This document shows positions 1 to 8,867 of a stretch of 64,000 nucleotides of DNA, one piece after another (the stretch's first letter is position 1; each line of letters starts with the position of its first letter). Origin of the DNA: CAMLJR01 sp964500675. Its GTDB lineage: Bacteria; Pseudomonadota; Gammaproteobacteria; Pseudomonadales; CAMLJR01. Location: NCBI GenBank assembly GCA_964500675.1, contig CAZCNY010000007.1, positions 62,001 through 126,000 of the forward strand, in the 5' to 3' direction. The notes beneath the pieces were generated by a model. The model worked only from the letters and a program-made list of their open reading frames with translations, made no database searches and was not told the DNA's origin. The translations under genes were made by a program, and so were the position numbers.

Positions 1-603
1 GGTCTGGTCGGCGCGTTTCTCACGTCGATTTATACCTTCCGCATGATCTTCATCGTCTTCCACGGCGAGGAGAAAACGCACGCGCACGAACTTAAAGGAT
101 TTTCGTACAGCTTGCCGCTGATCGTGCTGCTGGTGCTGTCAACGTTTATCGGTGCGTTTATACATCCGCCGCTCGCGGGTGTATTGCCGGCAAGCGCGGG
201 CGAACACGGCGGCGACATGAAAGCTCTTTCCAAAGAGAGCGTCGCGCTGTTGTCGGGTGCGATTGCGCTGATCGGTATCGCGATTGCCGCCGCGCTGTAT
301 CTCGGCGAGCGCCGCCTCGTCAATTCGATCGCGAGCAGCGGCATCGGCAGATTATTGAGCAATTGGTGGCGCAATGCGTGGGGTTTCGATTGGCTCTACG
401 ATGTCATTTTCGTAAAGCCTTATTTGTTCATCACTAACATCAATAAACGCGATGGCGCTGATGTCGCGATCAGTTTGATTCCGCGTGTGATGCGGGCGGG
501 ACACGATGTTATGGGCGCGACCGAAAATGGCAGCGTGCGCTGGTATATCGCGTCGATGGGAATTGGCGCGGTGCTGGTGTTGGCAGCTGCGGTGCTAATT
601 TAA
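1..603 (+). CDS. nuoL: NADH-quinone oxidoreductase subunit L, C-terminal part
   Basis: This is the last 200 residues of the NuoL/ND5 antiporter-like subunit of respiratory complex I; the 5' part lies outside the window. The frame is open from the first base and reads through a membrane segment ending in TSIYTFRMIFIVFHGE, a stretch typical of the end of the NuoL antiporter core. It continues with two hydrophobic segments, the amphipathic region that forms the lateral helix in NuoL, and a final membrane helix at the C-terminus. It is followed after 28 bases by nuoM and then nuoN, the standard order at the end of nuo operons, so the call rests on both sequence and position. No sign of decay is seen. 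Confidence 0.93.
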   Translation, partial: GLVGAFLTSIYTFRMIFIVFHGEEKTHAHELKGFSYSLPLIVLLVLSTFIGAFIHPPLAGVLPASAGEHGGDMKALSKESVALLSGAIALIGIAIAAALYLGERRLVNSIASSGIGRLLSNWWRNAWGFDWLYDVIFVKPYLFITNINKRDGADVAISLIPRVMRAGHDVMGATENGSVRWYIASMGIGAVLVLAAAVLI

Positions 604-631
604 AAATATTTACACAGGTAACCGTTTCGCC

Positions 632-2164
632 ATGATCTTGACCTGGCTTATTTTGATTCCGTTTATCGGCGGTCTGCTGTGCTGGCAGGGCGAGCGCCTG
701 GGTCTCGGCATTCCGCGCTGGATCGCATTGTTTACGATGCTGATTACGCTCGCGCTCGCGGTGCAGTTGTGGTTCGACGGCAATTACCAAATCGCGAATG
801 TGGTGAGCAGTGCGCCGCAGTGGCAGCTCGAATATCAAGTGCCGTGGATCGAGCGTTTCGGTATCAGCTTCCATCTCGCGCTCGATGGCCTGTCGTTGTT
901 GATGGTTTTGCTCACGGGCCTGCTCGGCGTGATGGCGGTGGCGTGTTCGTGGAGCGAAATTCAGCGCCACGTCGGCTTCTTCCATTTGAATCTGTTGTGG
1001 AACCTCGGCGGTGTGATCGGCGTGTTTCTCGCCGTCGATATGTTTCTGTTTTTCTTCTTCTGGGAAATGATGCTGGTGCCGATGTATTTTCTCATCGCGC
1101 TGTGGGGGCACAACGCGCCCGACGGCAAGGGCCGCATTTATGCAGCGACGAAATTTTTTATTTTCACGCAGGCGAGCGGCTTGTTGCTGTTGCTCGCCAT
1201 CCTCGGTCTGGTCATCGTGCATTACAAGGCGACGGGCGTGCTCAGTTTTGATTACGCCGTGCTGCGCGGCACGGCGATGGCGCCGCATGTCGAATATATA
1301 TTGATGCTCGGCTTCTTTATCGCGTTCGCCGTGAAAATGCCGGTGGTGCCCGTGCACTCGTGGCTGCCCGATGCGCACTCGCAGGCGCCGACCGCCGGCT
1401 CGGTCGATCTCGCGGGCATTCTGCTCAAAACCGCTGCCTACGGTATGCTGCGTTTCGCGCTGCCGTTTTTTCCGAATGCATCGCACCAATTCGCATCGAT
1501 CGCGATGTGGCTCGGTGTTGTCGGCATTATTTATGGCGCGCTGCTCGCGTTCGTGCAGACCGATATCAAACGCCTGGTTGCGTACACGAGTATTTCGCAC
1601 ATGGGATTCGTGTTGATCGGTATTTATTCGGGATCGGCGCTCGCGCTGCAAGGTGTTGTCGTGCAGATGATCGCGCACGGCATTTCGGCCGGCGCGTTAT
1701 TTATTCTGAGCGGTGAATTGTACGAGCGCCTGCACACGCGCGATCTGCGCTTGATGGGCGGACTGTGGACGCGCTTGAAATATCTGCCGCCCGTGGCGTT
1801 GTTTTTCGCGGCCGCTTCGCTCGGTCTGCCCGGCATGGGCAATTTCGTCGGCGAATTTTTGATTCTGCTCGGTACGTTCAAGGTTGCGCCGCTCATTGCG
1901 ATTCTTGCCGCGAGCGGTTTGATTCTCGCCGCCGTGTATGCGTTGATCATGATGCAGCGCGGTTTTTACGGCAAACCGCAGAGCGAAGAGCGCCTAGTCG
2001 ATTTGTCGAGCCGCGAATTGACCTTGATGTTCACGCTGATGCTGTTATTGCTGCTGCTCGGCCTGTATCCGCAACCGGTGTTGAATACCTCTGCCGCGGC
2101 GATGGCGGGTGTACAACATTATTATTCCTTGGCGCTCACGACCGCCATGAACGCTGCTCAGTAA
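632..2164 (+). CDS. nuoM: NADH-quinone oxidoreductase subunit M
   Basis: The 510-residue protein is the ND4-type proton-translocating subunit of complex I in the inner membrane, with about 14 hydrophobic segments. The key charged residues are in place: Glu145 in FFFWEMMLVP (TM5) and Lys235 in FAVKMPVVPVHSWLP (TM7), which match Glu144 and Lys234 of the E. coli protein, plus Lys266 in GILLKTAAYGML (TM8). Length is normal for the family. It lies 28 bases after nuoL and 7 bases before nuoN, so the three are surely one transcript. The long reverse-strand frame across its first half is a GC-bias shadow. Confidence 0.97.
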   Translation: MILTWLILIPFIGGLLCWQGERLGLGIPRWIALFTMLITLALAVQLWFDGNYQIANVVSSAPQWQLEYQVPWIERFGISFHLALDGLSLLMVLLTGLLGVMAVACSWSEIQRHVGFFHLNLLWNLGGVIGVFLAVDMFLFFFFWEMMLVPMYFLIALWGHNAPDGKGRIYAATKFFIFTQASGLLLLLAILGLVIVHYKATGVLSFDYAVLRGTAMAPHVEYILMLGFFIAFAVKMPVVPVHSWLPDAHSQAPTAGSVDLAGILLKTAAYGMLRFALPFFPNASHQFASIAMWLGVVGIIYGALLAFVQTDIKRLVAYTSISHMGFVLIGIYSGSALALQGVVVQMIAHGISAGALFILSGELYERLHTRDLRLMGGLWTRLKYLPPVALFFAAASLGLPGMGNFVGEFLILLGTFKVAPLIAILAASGLILAAVYALIMMQRGFYGKPQSEERLVDLSSRELTLMFTLMLLLLLLGLYPQPVLNTSAAAMAGVQHYYSLALTTAMNAAQ

Positions 2165-2171
2165 AACTATT

Positions 2172-3632
2172 ATGAATCTGACCCAAGAATCGTTTATCGC
2201 ACTCTCGCCGCTCTTGATAACAAGTGCGACCGCTGTGCTCGTCATGCTGTCGATCGCTGTGCGGCGCCATCACTGGTGGAACGCGACGCTGACGGTGATC
2301 GGTTTGAACTGCGCGCTGGCCTCGTTGTATTTCGCGTCGCAAGTCGGTCCGCAAGCGGTGACGCCGCTGTTGATGGTCGACGGCTACGCGCTGTTCTATA
2401 TGGCGGTGATCCTGGTCGCGACACTCGGTTGCGCGACGCTCGCACACGCCTACATGGAAGGCTATCAGGGCAATCGCGAGGAAATTTATCTGCTGCTCAC
2501 GCTGGCGGCGAGCGGCGGCCTTGTGCTCGCGTGCGCGCGGCATTTCGCGGCACTGTTCATCGGTCTCGAATTGTTGTCGGTACCCGTGTACGCGATGGTG
2601 TCGTATCTGTTCCGCGAAAAACGTTCGCTCGAAGCCGGTATCAAATACATGGTGCTGTCGGCCGTGGCGTCGGCGTTTTTGCTGTTCGGCATGGCACTGC
2701 TGTATTCGCAGTACGGTAGTTTGAGTTTCGCCGATTTGGTTCCGCGCGCAAATCTCATGACGTCAGCGCCGATTATTTTTGCCGGCGTGGCGATGATTGT
2801 GGTCGCGCTTGGCTTTAAATTATCGCTGGCGCCGTTCCATCTGTGGACGCCGGATGTTTACGAGGGCGCGCCCGCGCCGGTCGGCGCGTTTCTCGCCACG
2901 GGCAGCAAGGTCGCCGTATTCGCGGTGCTGTTGCGTTTTATCGTCGAGGCACCGGCCACGCACATGGGATTGTTGCGCGATGTGTTTACCGCCATTGCCG
3001 TGGCGTCGATCGTGATCGGTAACTTGCTCGCGCTTACGCAGAGCAACATAAAACGTCTGCTCGGCTATTCGTCGATCGCGCATTTCGGCTATGTGCTCGT
3101 GATTATTGTCGCCGGCGTCAGCGTCAGCGTCGAGCAGACGCTTGAAGCGGTGGGAATGTACCTTCTCACGTATGTCGTCACGACGCTCGGCGCGTTCGGC
3201 GTGGTGTCGCTGATGTCGAGTCCCTATCACGGTCACGATGCCGACGCGCTTTCGCATTATCGCGGCCTGTTTTGGCGGCGGCCGTATCTGACCGCGGTGA
3301 TGACCGCGATGATGTTATCGCTGGCGGGCATTCCGATTACGGCGGGTTTTATCGGCAAATTCTACGCGCTCAAAGCCGGTGTCGATGCGCACCTGTGGCT
3401 GTTGCTCGGCGCTGTCGTGCTCGGCAGCGCGATGGGCTTGTACTATTACCTGCGTGTGATGGTCACGTCGTTCCTCGCGGCGCCCGGCATGGCGCGTTAC
3501 GACGCGCAGTTCGATTGGGGCGAGCGCTCCGGTGGTATCATGGTGCTCGCGCTGACCGCGGCGATGTTTTATCTCGGCATGTACCCGCAGCCCGTGATCG
3601 AAATGATTCAGCGCGCGACGCTGGCGCTGTAA
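2172..3632 (+). CDS. nuoN: NADH-quinone oxidoreductase subunit N
   Basis: The 486-residue ND2-type antiporter-like subunit of complex I has about 14 membrane segments. The family core FKLSLAPFHLWTPDVYEGAP is present around residues 217-236, with the lysine used in proton transfer, and a second lysine lies in the following ATGSKVAVF segment. It is the last gene of the nuo operon here. It ends at 3632, and the next gene (pstS) carries its own promoter region with a Pho box, so the operon probably terminates in the 3633-3690 gap, although I see no strong hairpin there. Confidence 0.96.
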   Translation: MNLTQESFIALSPLLITSATAVLVMLSIAVRRHHWWNATLTVIGLNCALASLYFASQVGPQAVTPLLMVDGYALFYMAVILVATLGCATLAHAYMEGYQGNREEIYLLLTLAASGGLVLACARHFAALFIGLELLSVPVYAMVSYLFREKRSLEAGIKYMVLSAVASAFLLFGMALLYSQYGSLSFADLVPRANLMTSAPIIFAGVAMIVVALGFKLSLAPFHLWTPDVYEGAPAPVGAFLATGSKVAVFAVLLRFIVEAPATHMGLLRDVFTAIAVASIVIGNLLALTQSNIKRLLGYSSIAHFGYVLVIIVAGVSVSVEQTLEAVGMYLLTYVVTTLGAFGVVSLMSSPYHGHDADALSHYRGLFWRRPYLTAVMTAMMLSLAGIPITAGFIGKFYALKAGVDAHLWLLLGAVVLGSAMGLYYYLRVMVTSFLAAPGMARYDAQFDWGERSGGIMVLALTAAMFYLGMYPQPVIEMIQRATLAL

Positions 3633-3693
3633 GTTTTGTCCGGCCTCCAGTGTTGCGCGGCGGCCGGAACATTTAACAATTCGTAATCACTGA

Positions 3694-3711
3694 TTGTCAC
3701 AAAACTGTCAT
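3694..3711 (+). promoter_or_regulatory. Pho box upstream of pstS
   Basis: The 18 bases TTGTCACAAAACTGTCAT match the classic PhoB box (two CTGTCAT heptamers flanking four A/T bases) at 16 of 18 positions. They lie about 50 bases before the pstS start codon, where PhoB activates pst transcription in enterobacteria and pseudomonads. The phoB gene itself is in this window at 56.5 kb. The match is seen directly; phosphate-starvation control is inferred. Confidence 0.8.
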
Positions 3712-3762
3712 CACTCACCGTTAGCTTAGGCATCTCAAATTTCACGCGTGAGGACAAAACAG

Positions 3763-4797
3763 ATGCGATTTCCAAAACTCATTCTGAGCGTTGCCTTAGC
3801 CAACTTCGTGGTGTCGGCTTTCGCGGCCGATATTACCGGTGCCGGCTCCACCTTCGCCTATCCGATATTTTCCAAATGGGCCGATACCTACAAGACCAAA
3901 AAGGACATCGGTTTGAATTATCAGGCCATCGGCTCTGGCGGCGGCATCAAACAAATCACTGAAAAAACCGTCGATTTCGGCGCATCCGATATGCCGTTGC
4001 TGAAAAAGGATCTCGATGAAAAAGGCCTCATGCAATTTCCCGCGATCATGGGCGGCGTTGTTCCCGTGGTGAATCTCAAAGGTATCGCGCCCGGCCAATT
4101 GAAACTGACGGGCGCTGTGCTGGCCGATATTTATCTCGGCAAAATCAAACAGTGGAACGATCCCGCCATCGTTGCACTCAACCCCGGTGTGGCGTTGGGC
4201 GATGACAACATCACGATCGTGCGCCGCGCCGATGGCTCGGGCACCACGTTCATTTTCACGAACTATCTGTCGAAAGTGAGCGAAGAGTGGAAAACCAAGG
4301 TCGGCAGCAGCACGGCGGTATCGTGGCCGGAAGGTGTAGCGGGTAAAGGCAACGCGGGCGTAGCATCGTACGTGCAACGCATTAACGGTGCGATCGGTTA
4401 CGTCGAATACGCCTACGCGAAAAGCGCGAAGATGACTTTCACGCTGATGCAAAATCGCGATGGCGCATATGTGACGCCGAACAACAGCACATTTCAGGCA
4501 GCGGCCGCCTATGCCGACTGGACCCACGACGAGAACTTCTATGAAGTGCTGACCAACGAGCCTGGCAAGACCAGCTGGCCGATCACGGGCGCGACATTTG
4601 TGCTTATGCAAGCGAGCACCGATAAGTCTGAAGAGACGAAGCGCGTACTGGAGTTTTTCGCGTGGTCGTTCAAGAACGGCGCCGAAGAGGCTATTAAACT
4701 CGATTACGTGCCGATGCCTGAAAATGTCGTGAAGCTGATCGAGAGCAACTGGAAAACGTCGATCAAAGACGCCAGCGGCAAAGCAGTTTGGCACTAA
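3763..4797 (+). CDS. pstS: Phosphate ABC transporter substrate-binding protein
   Basis: The 344-residue periplasmic phosphate-binding protein delivers phosphate to the PstCA channel. Residues 1-22 form a signal peptide ending AFA/AD. The mature protein opens with ITGAGSTFAYPIFSKW, followed by AIGSGGGIKQITEKTVDFGASD (residues about 58-79) and RRADGSGTTFIFTNYLS, the loops whose Ser, Thr, Asp and Arg side chains bind phosphate in E. coli PstS. I choose the ATG at 3763 because GAGGAC lies 8-13 bases upstream and the signal peptide then starts MRFPK; a GTG at 3748 is in frame but less likely. It has a good Pho box and is followed by pstC after 100 bases. Confidence 0.96.
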   Translation: MRFPKLILSVALANFVVSAFAADITGAGSTFAYPIFSKWADTYKTKKDIGLNYQAIGSGGGIKQITEKTVDFGASDMPLLKKDLDEKGLMQFPAIMGGVVPVVNLKGIAPGQLKLTGAVLADIYLGKIKQWNDPAIVALNPGVALGDDNITIVRRADGSGTTFIFTNYLSKVSEEWKTKVGSSTAVSWPEGVAGKGNAGVASYVQRINGAIGYVEYAYAKSAKMTFTLMQNRDGAYVTPNNSTFQAAAAYADWTHDENFYEVLTNEPGKTSWPITGATFVLMQASTDKSEETKRVLEFFAWSFKNGAEEAIKLDYVPMPENVVKLIESNWKTSIKDASGKAVWH

Positions 4798-4818
4798 GGT
4801 TTTTAACACCGAGGCTAT

Positions 4819-4845
4819 TGGCGCCTGATTAATTGGCGGGCGCCA
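4819..4845 (+). terminator. Hairpin between pstS and pstC, possible attenuator
   Basis: TGGCGCC at 4819-4825 pairs perfectly with GGCGCCA at 4839-4845 around a 13-base loop. No run of T follows, so it is not a standard intrinsic terminator. Hairpins between pstS and pstC are common and are thought to let the binding protein be made in excess over the permease; that role is inferred here. Confidence 0.35.
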
Positions 4846-4897
4846 GATGTATTGATGCCAGATTTACTGATGATTAGTTGAATAGATAAGGTGGAGA

Positions 4898-5881
4898 GTG
4901 GTGAGTTTGATGCGCGCCAAAGTGATTGCGATGCCTGCTGAGTGGTCGACACCGGCGTCCGATCGCGAACGCGCGCGCGATGCACGTTTCGGCGCGGGGA
5001 TGATGATCACCGCGCTGTTCGTGCTTCTCACACTCGCCACGATCATCGTGACGCTGCTGATTGGCGCGCTGCCGGTTTTGCGCGTTCGCGGTTTCGCTTT
5101 TTTTACGAGTAGCGAGTGGGATCCTGTCAACGCCGTGTTCGGCGCCTTGCCGGCGATTTACGGCACGCTCGTCACTTCGTTTATCGCGCTGCTGCTGGCT
5201 GTTCCAGTCAGTTTTTTAATTGCGATTTTTTTGACTGAATTGTGTCCGGCGCGTCTGCGCACAATTTACACCGGCCTCATCGAATTGCTGGCCGGCATTC
5301 CAAGCATTATTTATGGCATGTGGGGGCTGTTCGTCCTCGCGCCATTGCTGGCCGACTACGTACAGCCGCCGTTGAATCATTGGTTCGCGCACGTGCCTGG
5401 GCTCGACAAAATTTTCAGCGGCCCGCCGATCGGCATCGGACTGCTGCCGGCGGGGTTGATTCTCGCCATCATGATCATCCCGTTTATCACGGCGGTGATG
5501 CGCGATGTGTTCGATGTGGTGCCGAACACGCTCAAGGAAGGCGGTTACGGCATCGGTGCCACGCGCTGGGAAGTCATTCGCGATGTCGTTGTACCGTACT
5601 CGCGCGTGCCGCTTTTCGGCGGCATTATGCTGGGGCTCGGGCGCGCGCTCGGCGAAACGATGGCGGTGACCTTCATGATCGGCAACGCCAACGAAATCAA
5701 CACCGGCTTGTTCAATCCCGGTAACAGCATTGCGTCGGTGATTGCGAATGAGTTCGGTGAGGCCTCCAACGCGCAACATCTCGCGGCGCTGATCGCGCTG
5801 GGCTTGATTCTCTTCGTCATCGCATTCGTCGTGCTAGCTATCGCGCGGATGCTGATTCGGGGTTCGGGGGGCGCAATATGA
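4898..5881 (+). CDS. pstC: Phosphate ABC transporter permease PstC
   Basis: This inner-membrane permease forms the phosphate channel with PstA. The 327 residues contain six or more hydrophobic segments. The binding-protein-dependent transport loop is recognisable as NTLKEGGYGIGATRWEVIRDVVVP (residues about 210-233), the EAA motif that contacts the ATPase PstB. The start is uncertain: GTG at 4898, GTG at 4901 and ATG at 4910 are all in frame; AAGGTGGAG just upstream best serves one of the GTGs. The stop overlaps the pstA start by four bases (ATGA), indicating translational coupling. Confidence 0.94.
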   Translation: MVSLMRAKVIAMPAEWSTPASDRERARDARFGAGMMITALFVLLTLATIIVTLLIGALPVLRVRGFAFFTSSEWDPVNAVFGALPAIYGTLVTSFIALLLAVPVSFLIAIFLTELCPARLRTIYTGLIELLAGIPSIIYGMWGLFVLAPLLADYVQPPLNHWFAHVPGLDKIFSGPPIGIGLLPAGLILAIMIIPFITAVMRDVFDVVPNTLKEGGYGIGATRWEVIRDVVVPYSRVPLFGGIMLGLGRALGETMAVTFMIGNANEINTGLFNPGNSIASVIANEFGEASNAQHLAALIALGLILFVIAFVVLAIARMLIRGSGGAI

Positions 5882-6738
5882 GCCGCGTCCTGTCGTTCGA
5901 TTTTCAAGCGCGTCGTAAATTTAAAAATAAAGCGGTGCTGATGCTATCAAGTATCGTCGCGCTGGCAGGCTTGATGCTGCCGATCTGGATTTTATTCACC
6001 GCGATCGATCGCGGCATGAGCACATTCAACACCGCGATTTTCACGCAGATGACGCCGCCGCCGGATTCCAGCGGCGGTCTCCTCAATGCCATTGTCGGCA
6101 GTCTGCTCATGGTTGGTTTGGCGACGCTCGCAGCATCACCGATTGGGATCATGACCGGCGTTTATCTCGCCGAATATGGGCGCAATGGCAAAATTGCCGA
6201 AACGGTGCGCTTCGTCAACGATATTTTGCTGTCGGCACCATCGATCGTGGTCGGTTTGTTCGTCTACACCATCATCGTCGTGCCGACGCACCATTTTTCC
6301 GGTTACGCCGGCGTCGTCTCTCTCATAATTATCGCGGTGCCGATTATCGTGCGCGCCACCGAAAATATCTTGAGCCTGATTCCCGATTCGTTGCGCGAAG
6401 GCTCTTATGCGCTAGGTTCATCGAAGCGCCAATCGATCCTGCGTATTTGTCTGCCCGCCGCGCGCAATGGCATTCTTACCGGTATTTTGCTTTCGTTCGC
6501 GCGTATCAGCGGCGAGACCGCACCGCTGCTGTTTACCGCGCTCAACAACCAGTTTTATTCGACCGACTTGAATCAGCCGATGGCCAACCTGCCCGTCGTG
6601 ATCTTTCAATACGCGATGAGTCCCTATGGAAATTGGCAGAGCCTAGCGTGGACCGGCGCTTCGCTGATCACCGTGTACGTGGTCGTGATCAATCTGATTT
6701 CGCGTTTCGTGCTGACGCAGCGCGCGGTGAGAATCTGA
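5878..6738 (+). CDS. pstA: Phosphate ABC transporter permease PstA
   Basis: The second channel subunit of the high-affinity phosphate importer has 286 residues and about six membrane segments. The EAA-type loop IPDSLREGSYALGSSKRQSILRICLP lies at about residues 168-193 and docks with PstB. It overlaps pstC by four bases. Unusually, pstB and phoU do not follow: the next gene is arsR, and pstB-phoU are found near 59-60 kb in this window. The gene itself looks intact. Confidence 0.95.
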   Translation: MSRVLSFDFQARRKFKNKAVLMLSSIVALAGLMLPIWILFTAIDRGMSTFNTAIFTQMTPPPDSSGGLLNAIVGSLLMVGLATLAASPIGIMTGVYLAEYGRNGKIAETVRFVNDILLSAPSIVVGLFVYTIIVVPTHHFSGYAGVVSLIIIAVPIIVRATENILSLIPDSLREGSYALGSSKRQSILRICLPAARNGILTGILLSFARISGETAPLLFTALNNQFYSTDLNQPMANLPVVIFQYAMSPYGNWQSLAWTGASLITVYVVVINLISRFVLTQRAVRI

Positions 6739-6841
6739 TCTCGGTAGCGCGCGATATTCGTTTGCACCCAATGCTCGCTTGTACCCAACCTTGAGATAAA
6801 GTTTTGCTGGTGTAACCATGCTGCAACGACATTGCTTTAAC

Positions 6842-6861
6842 ATTTCGATAAAAATCGAAAT
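6842..6861 (+). promoter_or_regulatory. Perfect palindrome abutting arsR, probable ArsR operator
   Basis: ATTTCGAT (6842-6849), four A bases, then ATCGAAAT (6854-6861) form a perfect 8-base inverted repeat that ends on the base before the arsR start codon at 6862. ArsR/SmtB repressors bind such A/T-rich inverted repeats and normally repress their own operon. The position means no Shine-Dalgarno sequence precedes arsR, so repressor binding would cover the translation start region. The palindrome is seen; ArsR binding is inferred. Confidence 0.6.
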
Positions 6862-7203
6862 ATGAGTGCGGCCGTGAAGTCTGCTGCGGCGCTCACTGCA
6901 TTGGGCGCGCTCGCGCAGGCAAATCGCTTGGCGATTTTTCGTTTGCTCGTGCAGCGCGGACCTGAGGGGCTTTGCGTTTCCGATATCGCGGCAAAACTCG
7001 ATGTCGCCAATGCGACACTGTCATTTCATCTGCGGGAGTTGCAGAGCGCGAAGCTCGTCACCGCTACGCAACACGGGCGCTTTATCTATTACGCGGCGAA
7101 TTTCGTCGCGATGAATGAGTTGATCAATTATCTGCTCGAAAATTGTTGTGAAGGTAGATCGTGCGAACCGGTTGGCGCGGCTTCCGCGTGCAAGAAAAAA
7201 TAG
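6862..7203 (+). CDS. arsR: ArsR family arsenite-responsive repressor
   Basis: This is a 113-residue winged-helix repressor of the ArsR/SmtB family, which leaves DNA when trivalent arsenic binds. The helix-turn-helix covers about residues 38-62 (VSDIAAKLDVANATLSFHLR). It lacks the E. coli-type CVC site in the recognition helix. Instead it has Cys95, Cys96 and Cys101 in ENCCEGRSC near the C-terminus, the same layout as the Acidithiobacillus-type ArsR whose C-terminal cysteines bind arsenite. It begins the ars operon right behind pstA, with a palindromic candidate operator touching its ATG. Confidence 0.92.
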   Translation: MSAAVKSAAALTALGALAQANRLAIFRLLVQRGPEGLCVSDIAAKLDVANATLSFHLRELQSAKLVTATQHGRFIYYAANFVAMNELINYLLENCCEGRSCEPVGAASACKKK

Positions 7204-7241
7204 GTGGTCCGAACAAAAATGAATGAACTGAGGAAAACCGA

Positions 7242-7742
7242 ATGAAGCAATATTCGATTTTGTTTTTGTGTACGGGCAATTCGGCGCGTTCGATTCTGGC
7301 CGAAGCGCTGACAAATCATCTCGGTAAAAAATTTATCGCGTACAGCGCGGGCAGTTATCCAAAAGGCGAGGTGAATCCCTATGCGCTCGAATTTCTGCGC
7401 CAGCAGCAGATTTCCACGGCGGGATTGCGCAGCAAGAGTTGGGACGAATTCGCGCGGCCCCAAGCCCCGCAACTCGATTTTGTTATTACCGTGTGCGATC
7501 AGGCCGCGGGCGAGCAATGTCCGTTGTGGCCGGGCCATCCCATGACCGCGCACTGGGGTGTACCCGATCCCGCCGCTGTGGAAGGGGACGAAGATACGAT
7601 TCGAAAAGCCTTCGCGGAGGCTGCGCGCGTTCTCAAGTGGCGTATCGAATTATTCGCGAGCCTGCCGATCGAAAAGCTCGATCAGCTTTCGCTGAAACAG
7701 CATCTGCGCGAGATTGGCCAACAGGGCGGGATAAAAAAATAA
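7242..7742 (+). CDS. arsC: Arsenate reductase, low-molecular-weight phosphatase type
   Basis: A 166-residue cytoplasmic enzyme reduces arsenate to arsenite for export. The phosphatase-like loop CTGNSARS (Cys10 to Arg16, CX5R) is at the N-terminus. VCDQAAGEQCPLWPG (about residues 84-98) carries the further cysteines used in the thiol relay of this class. This is the family fused or coupled to thioredoxin or glutaredoxin, not the E. coli plasmid ArsC fold. A good ribosome site (GAGGAAAACC) precedes the ATG. The stop overlaps the start of the arsenite transporter by one base, so the two are coupled. Confidence 0.92.
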   Translation: MKQYSILFLCTGNSARSILAEALTNHLGKKFIAYSAGSYPKGEVNPYALEFLRQQQISTAGLRSKSWDEFARPQAPQLDFVITVCDQAAGEQCPLWPGHPMTAHWGVPDPAAVEGDEDTIRKAFAEAARVLKWRIELFASLPIEKLDQLSLKQHLREIGQQGGIKK

Positions 7743-8800
7743 TGAACGAAACGCTGGTTGAAAAAGAAAAGTCGAGCATCGGTTTCTTCGAACGCTATCT
7801 CACGCTGTGGGTGGCGCTGTGTATTGTCGTGGGAATTATCGCCGGACAATCTTTGCCGAATTTATTTCACGCCATCGGCCGTTTCAATTTCGCGCAAGTG
7901 AATATCCCGGTCGGATTGTTGATCTGGGTCATGATCATTCCGATGCTCGTTAAAATCGATTTCGCGGCGTTGCATCAAGTGCGCGCGCATTGGAAGGGCA
8001 TCGGCGTCACGCTGTTCATCAACTGGGCTGTGAAGCCGTTTTCGATGGCGCTGTTCGCATGGCTGTTCATTCGCATTTTATTCGCACCGCTATTGCCGGC
8101 TGCGCAAATCGACAGCTACGTCGCCGGTTTGATTCTGCTCGCGGCCGCGCCGTGTACGGCGATGGTGTTCGTGTGGAGTCAGCTTTCCGATGGCGATCCG
8201 TATTTCACGCTGTCGCAAGTAGCGCTCAACGACATCATCATGGTGTTTGCGTTCGCGCCCATCGTCGCGCTGCTGCTTGGCCTGTCGTCGATCACCGTGC
8301 CGTGGGCGACGCTGTTCACATCGGTGGTGCTCTACATCGTCATTCCGCTCGCGCTCGCGCAACTGTGGCGAAAATACCTGCTCGGCAACGGCCAGGCGTA
8401 TTTCGATACCGCCATGAAAAAGATCGGCCCGCTCTCGATCTCCGCGCTGCTGCTCACGTTGATTTTGTTATTCGCGTTTCAGGGCGAAGCCATCGTCAAA
8501 CAACCGCTCGTCATTGCGCTGCTCGCGGTGCCGATTTTAATTCAGGTATTTTTTAACGCGGGACTCGCGTATTGGCTCAATAAAAAAGTCGGCGAAAAAC
8601 ACAATATCGCGTGTCCCTCGGCATTGATCGGTGCCAGCAACTTTTTCGAACTCGCCGTCGCCGCCGCGATCGGCCTCTTCGGTTTCGAATCGGGCGCCGC
8701 GCTCGCCACCGTCGTCGGCGTGCTCATTGAAGTCCCCGTGATGCTCATCGTCGTGCGCATCGTCAAGCGCTCGCGCGGGTGGTACGCAACGGCCGCTTAG
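7742..8800 (+). CDS. ACR3 family arsenite efflux transporter
   Basis: The 352-residue inner-membrane arsenite exporter of the ACR3 (bile-acid/arsenite/riboflavin transporter) family has about ten hydrophobic segments. The family's essential cysteine is in AAAPCTAMVFVWSQLSDGD (near residue 139), followed by the conserved acidic SQVALNDIIM segment. The frame is open further upstream inside arsC, but the ATG at 7742 gives the usual ACR3 start (a short hydrophilic head, then SSIGFFERYLTLWVALCI). Often annotated arsB or acr3. With arsR and arsC it completes a minimal arsenate-detoxification operon. Confidence 0.93.
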   Translation: MNETLVEKEKSSIGFFERYLTLWVALCIVVGIIAGQSLPNLFHAIGRFNFAQVNIPVGLLIWVMIIPMLVKIDFAALHQVRAHWKGIGVTLFINWAVKPFSMALFAWLFIRILFAPLLPAAQIDSYVAGLILLAAAPCTAMVFVWSQLSDGDPYFTLSQVALNDIIMVFAFAPIVALLLGLSSITVPWATLFTSVVLYIVIPLALAQLWRKYLLGNGQAYFDTAMKKIGPLSISALLLTLILLFAFQGEAIVKQPLVIALLAVPILIQVFFNAGLAYWLNKKVGEKHNIACPSALIGASNFFELAVAAAIGLFGFESGAALATVVGVLIEVPVMLIVVRIVKRSRGWYATAA

Positions 8801-8867
8801 TCTGGTCAAAATTGAAATTTATTCGCCATAATTGCACTAGTCTCTTCAGCGGAGCTCCATCGCGGTT

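Noticed and set aside
509..1678. 389-codon minus-strand open frame across nuoM
   Set aside because: Arg/His/Gln-rich translation with no domain, fully antisense to a clear nuoM; typical shadow of GC-biased codon use.
3796..4809. 337-codon minus-strand frame across pstS
   Set aside because: Antisense to a complete pstS with signal peptide and Pho box; its translation has no family character.
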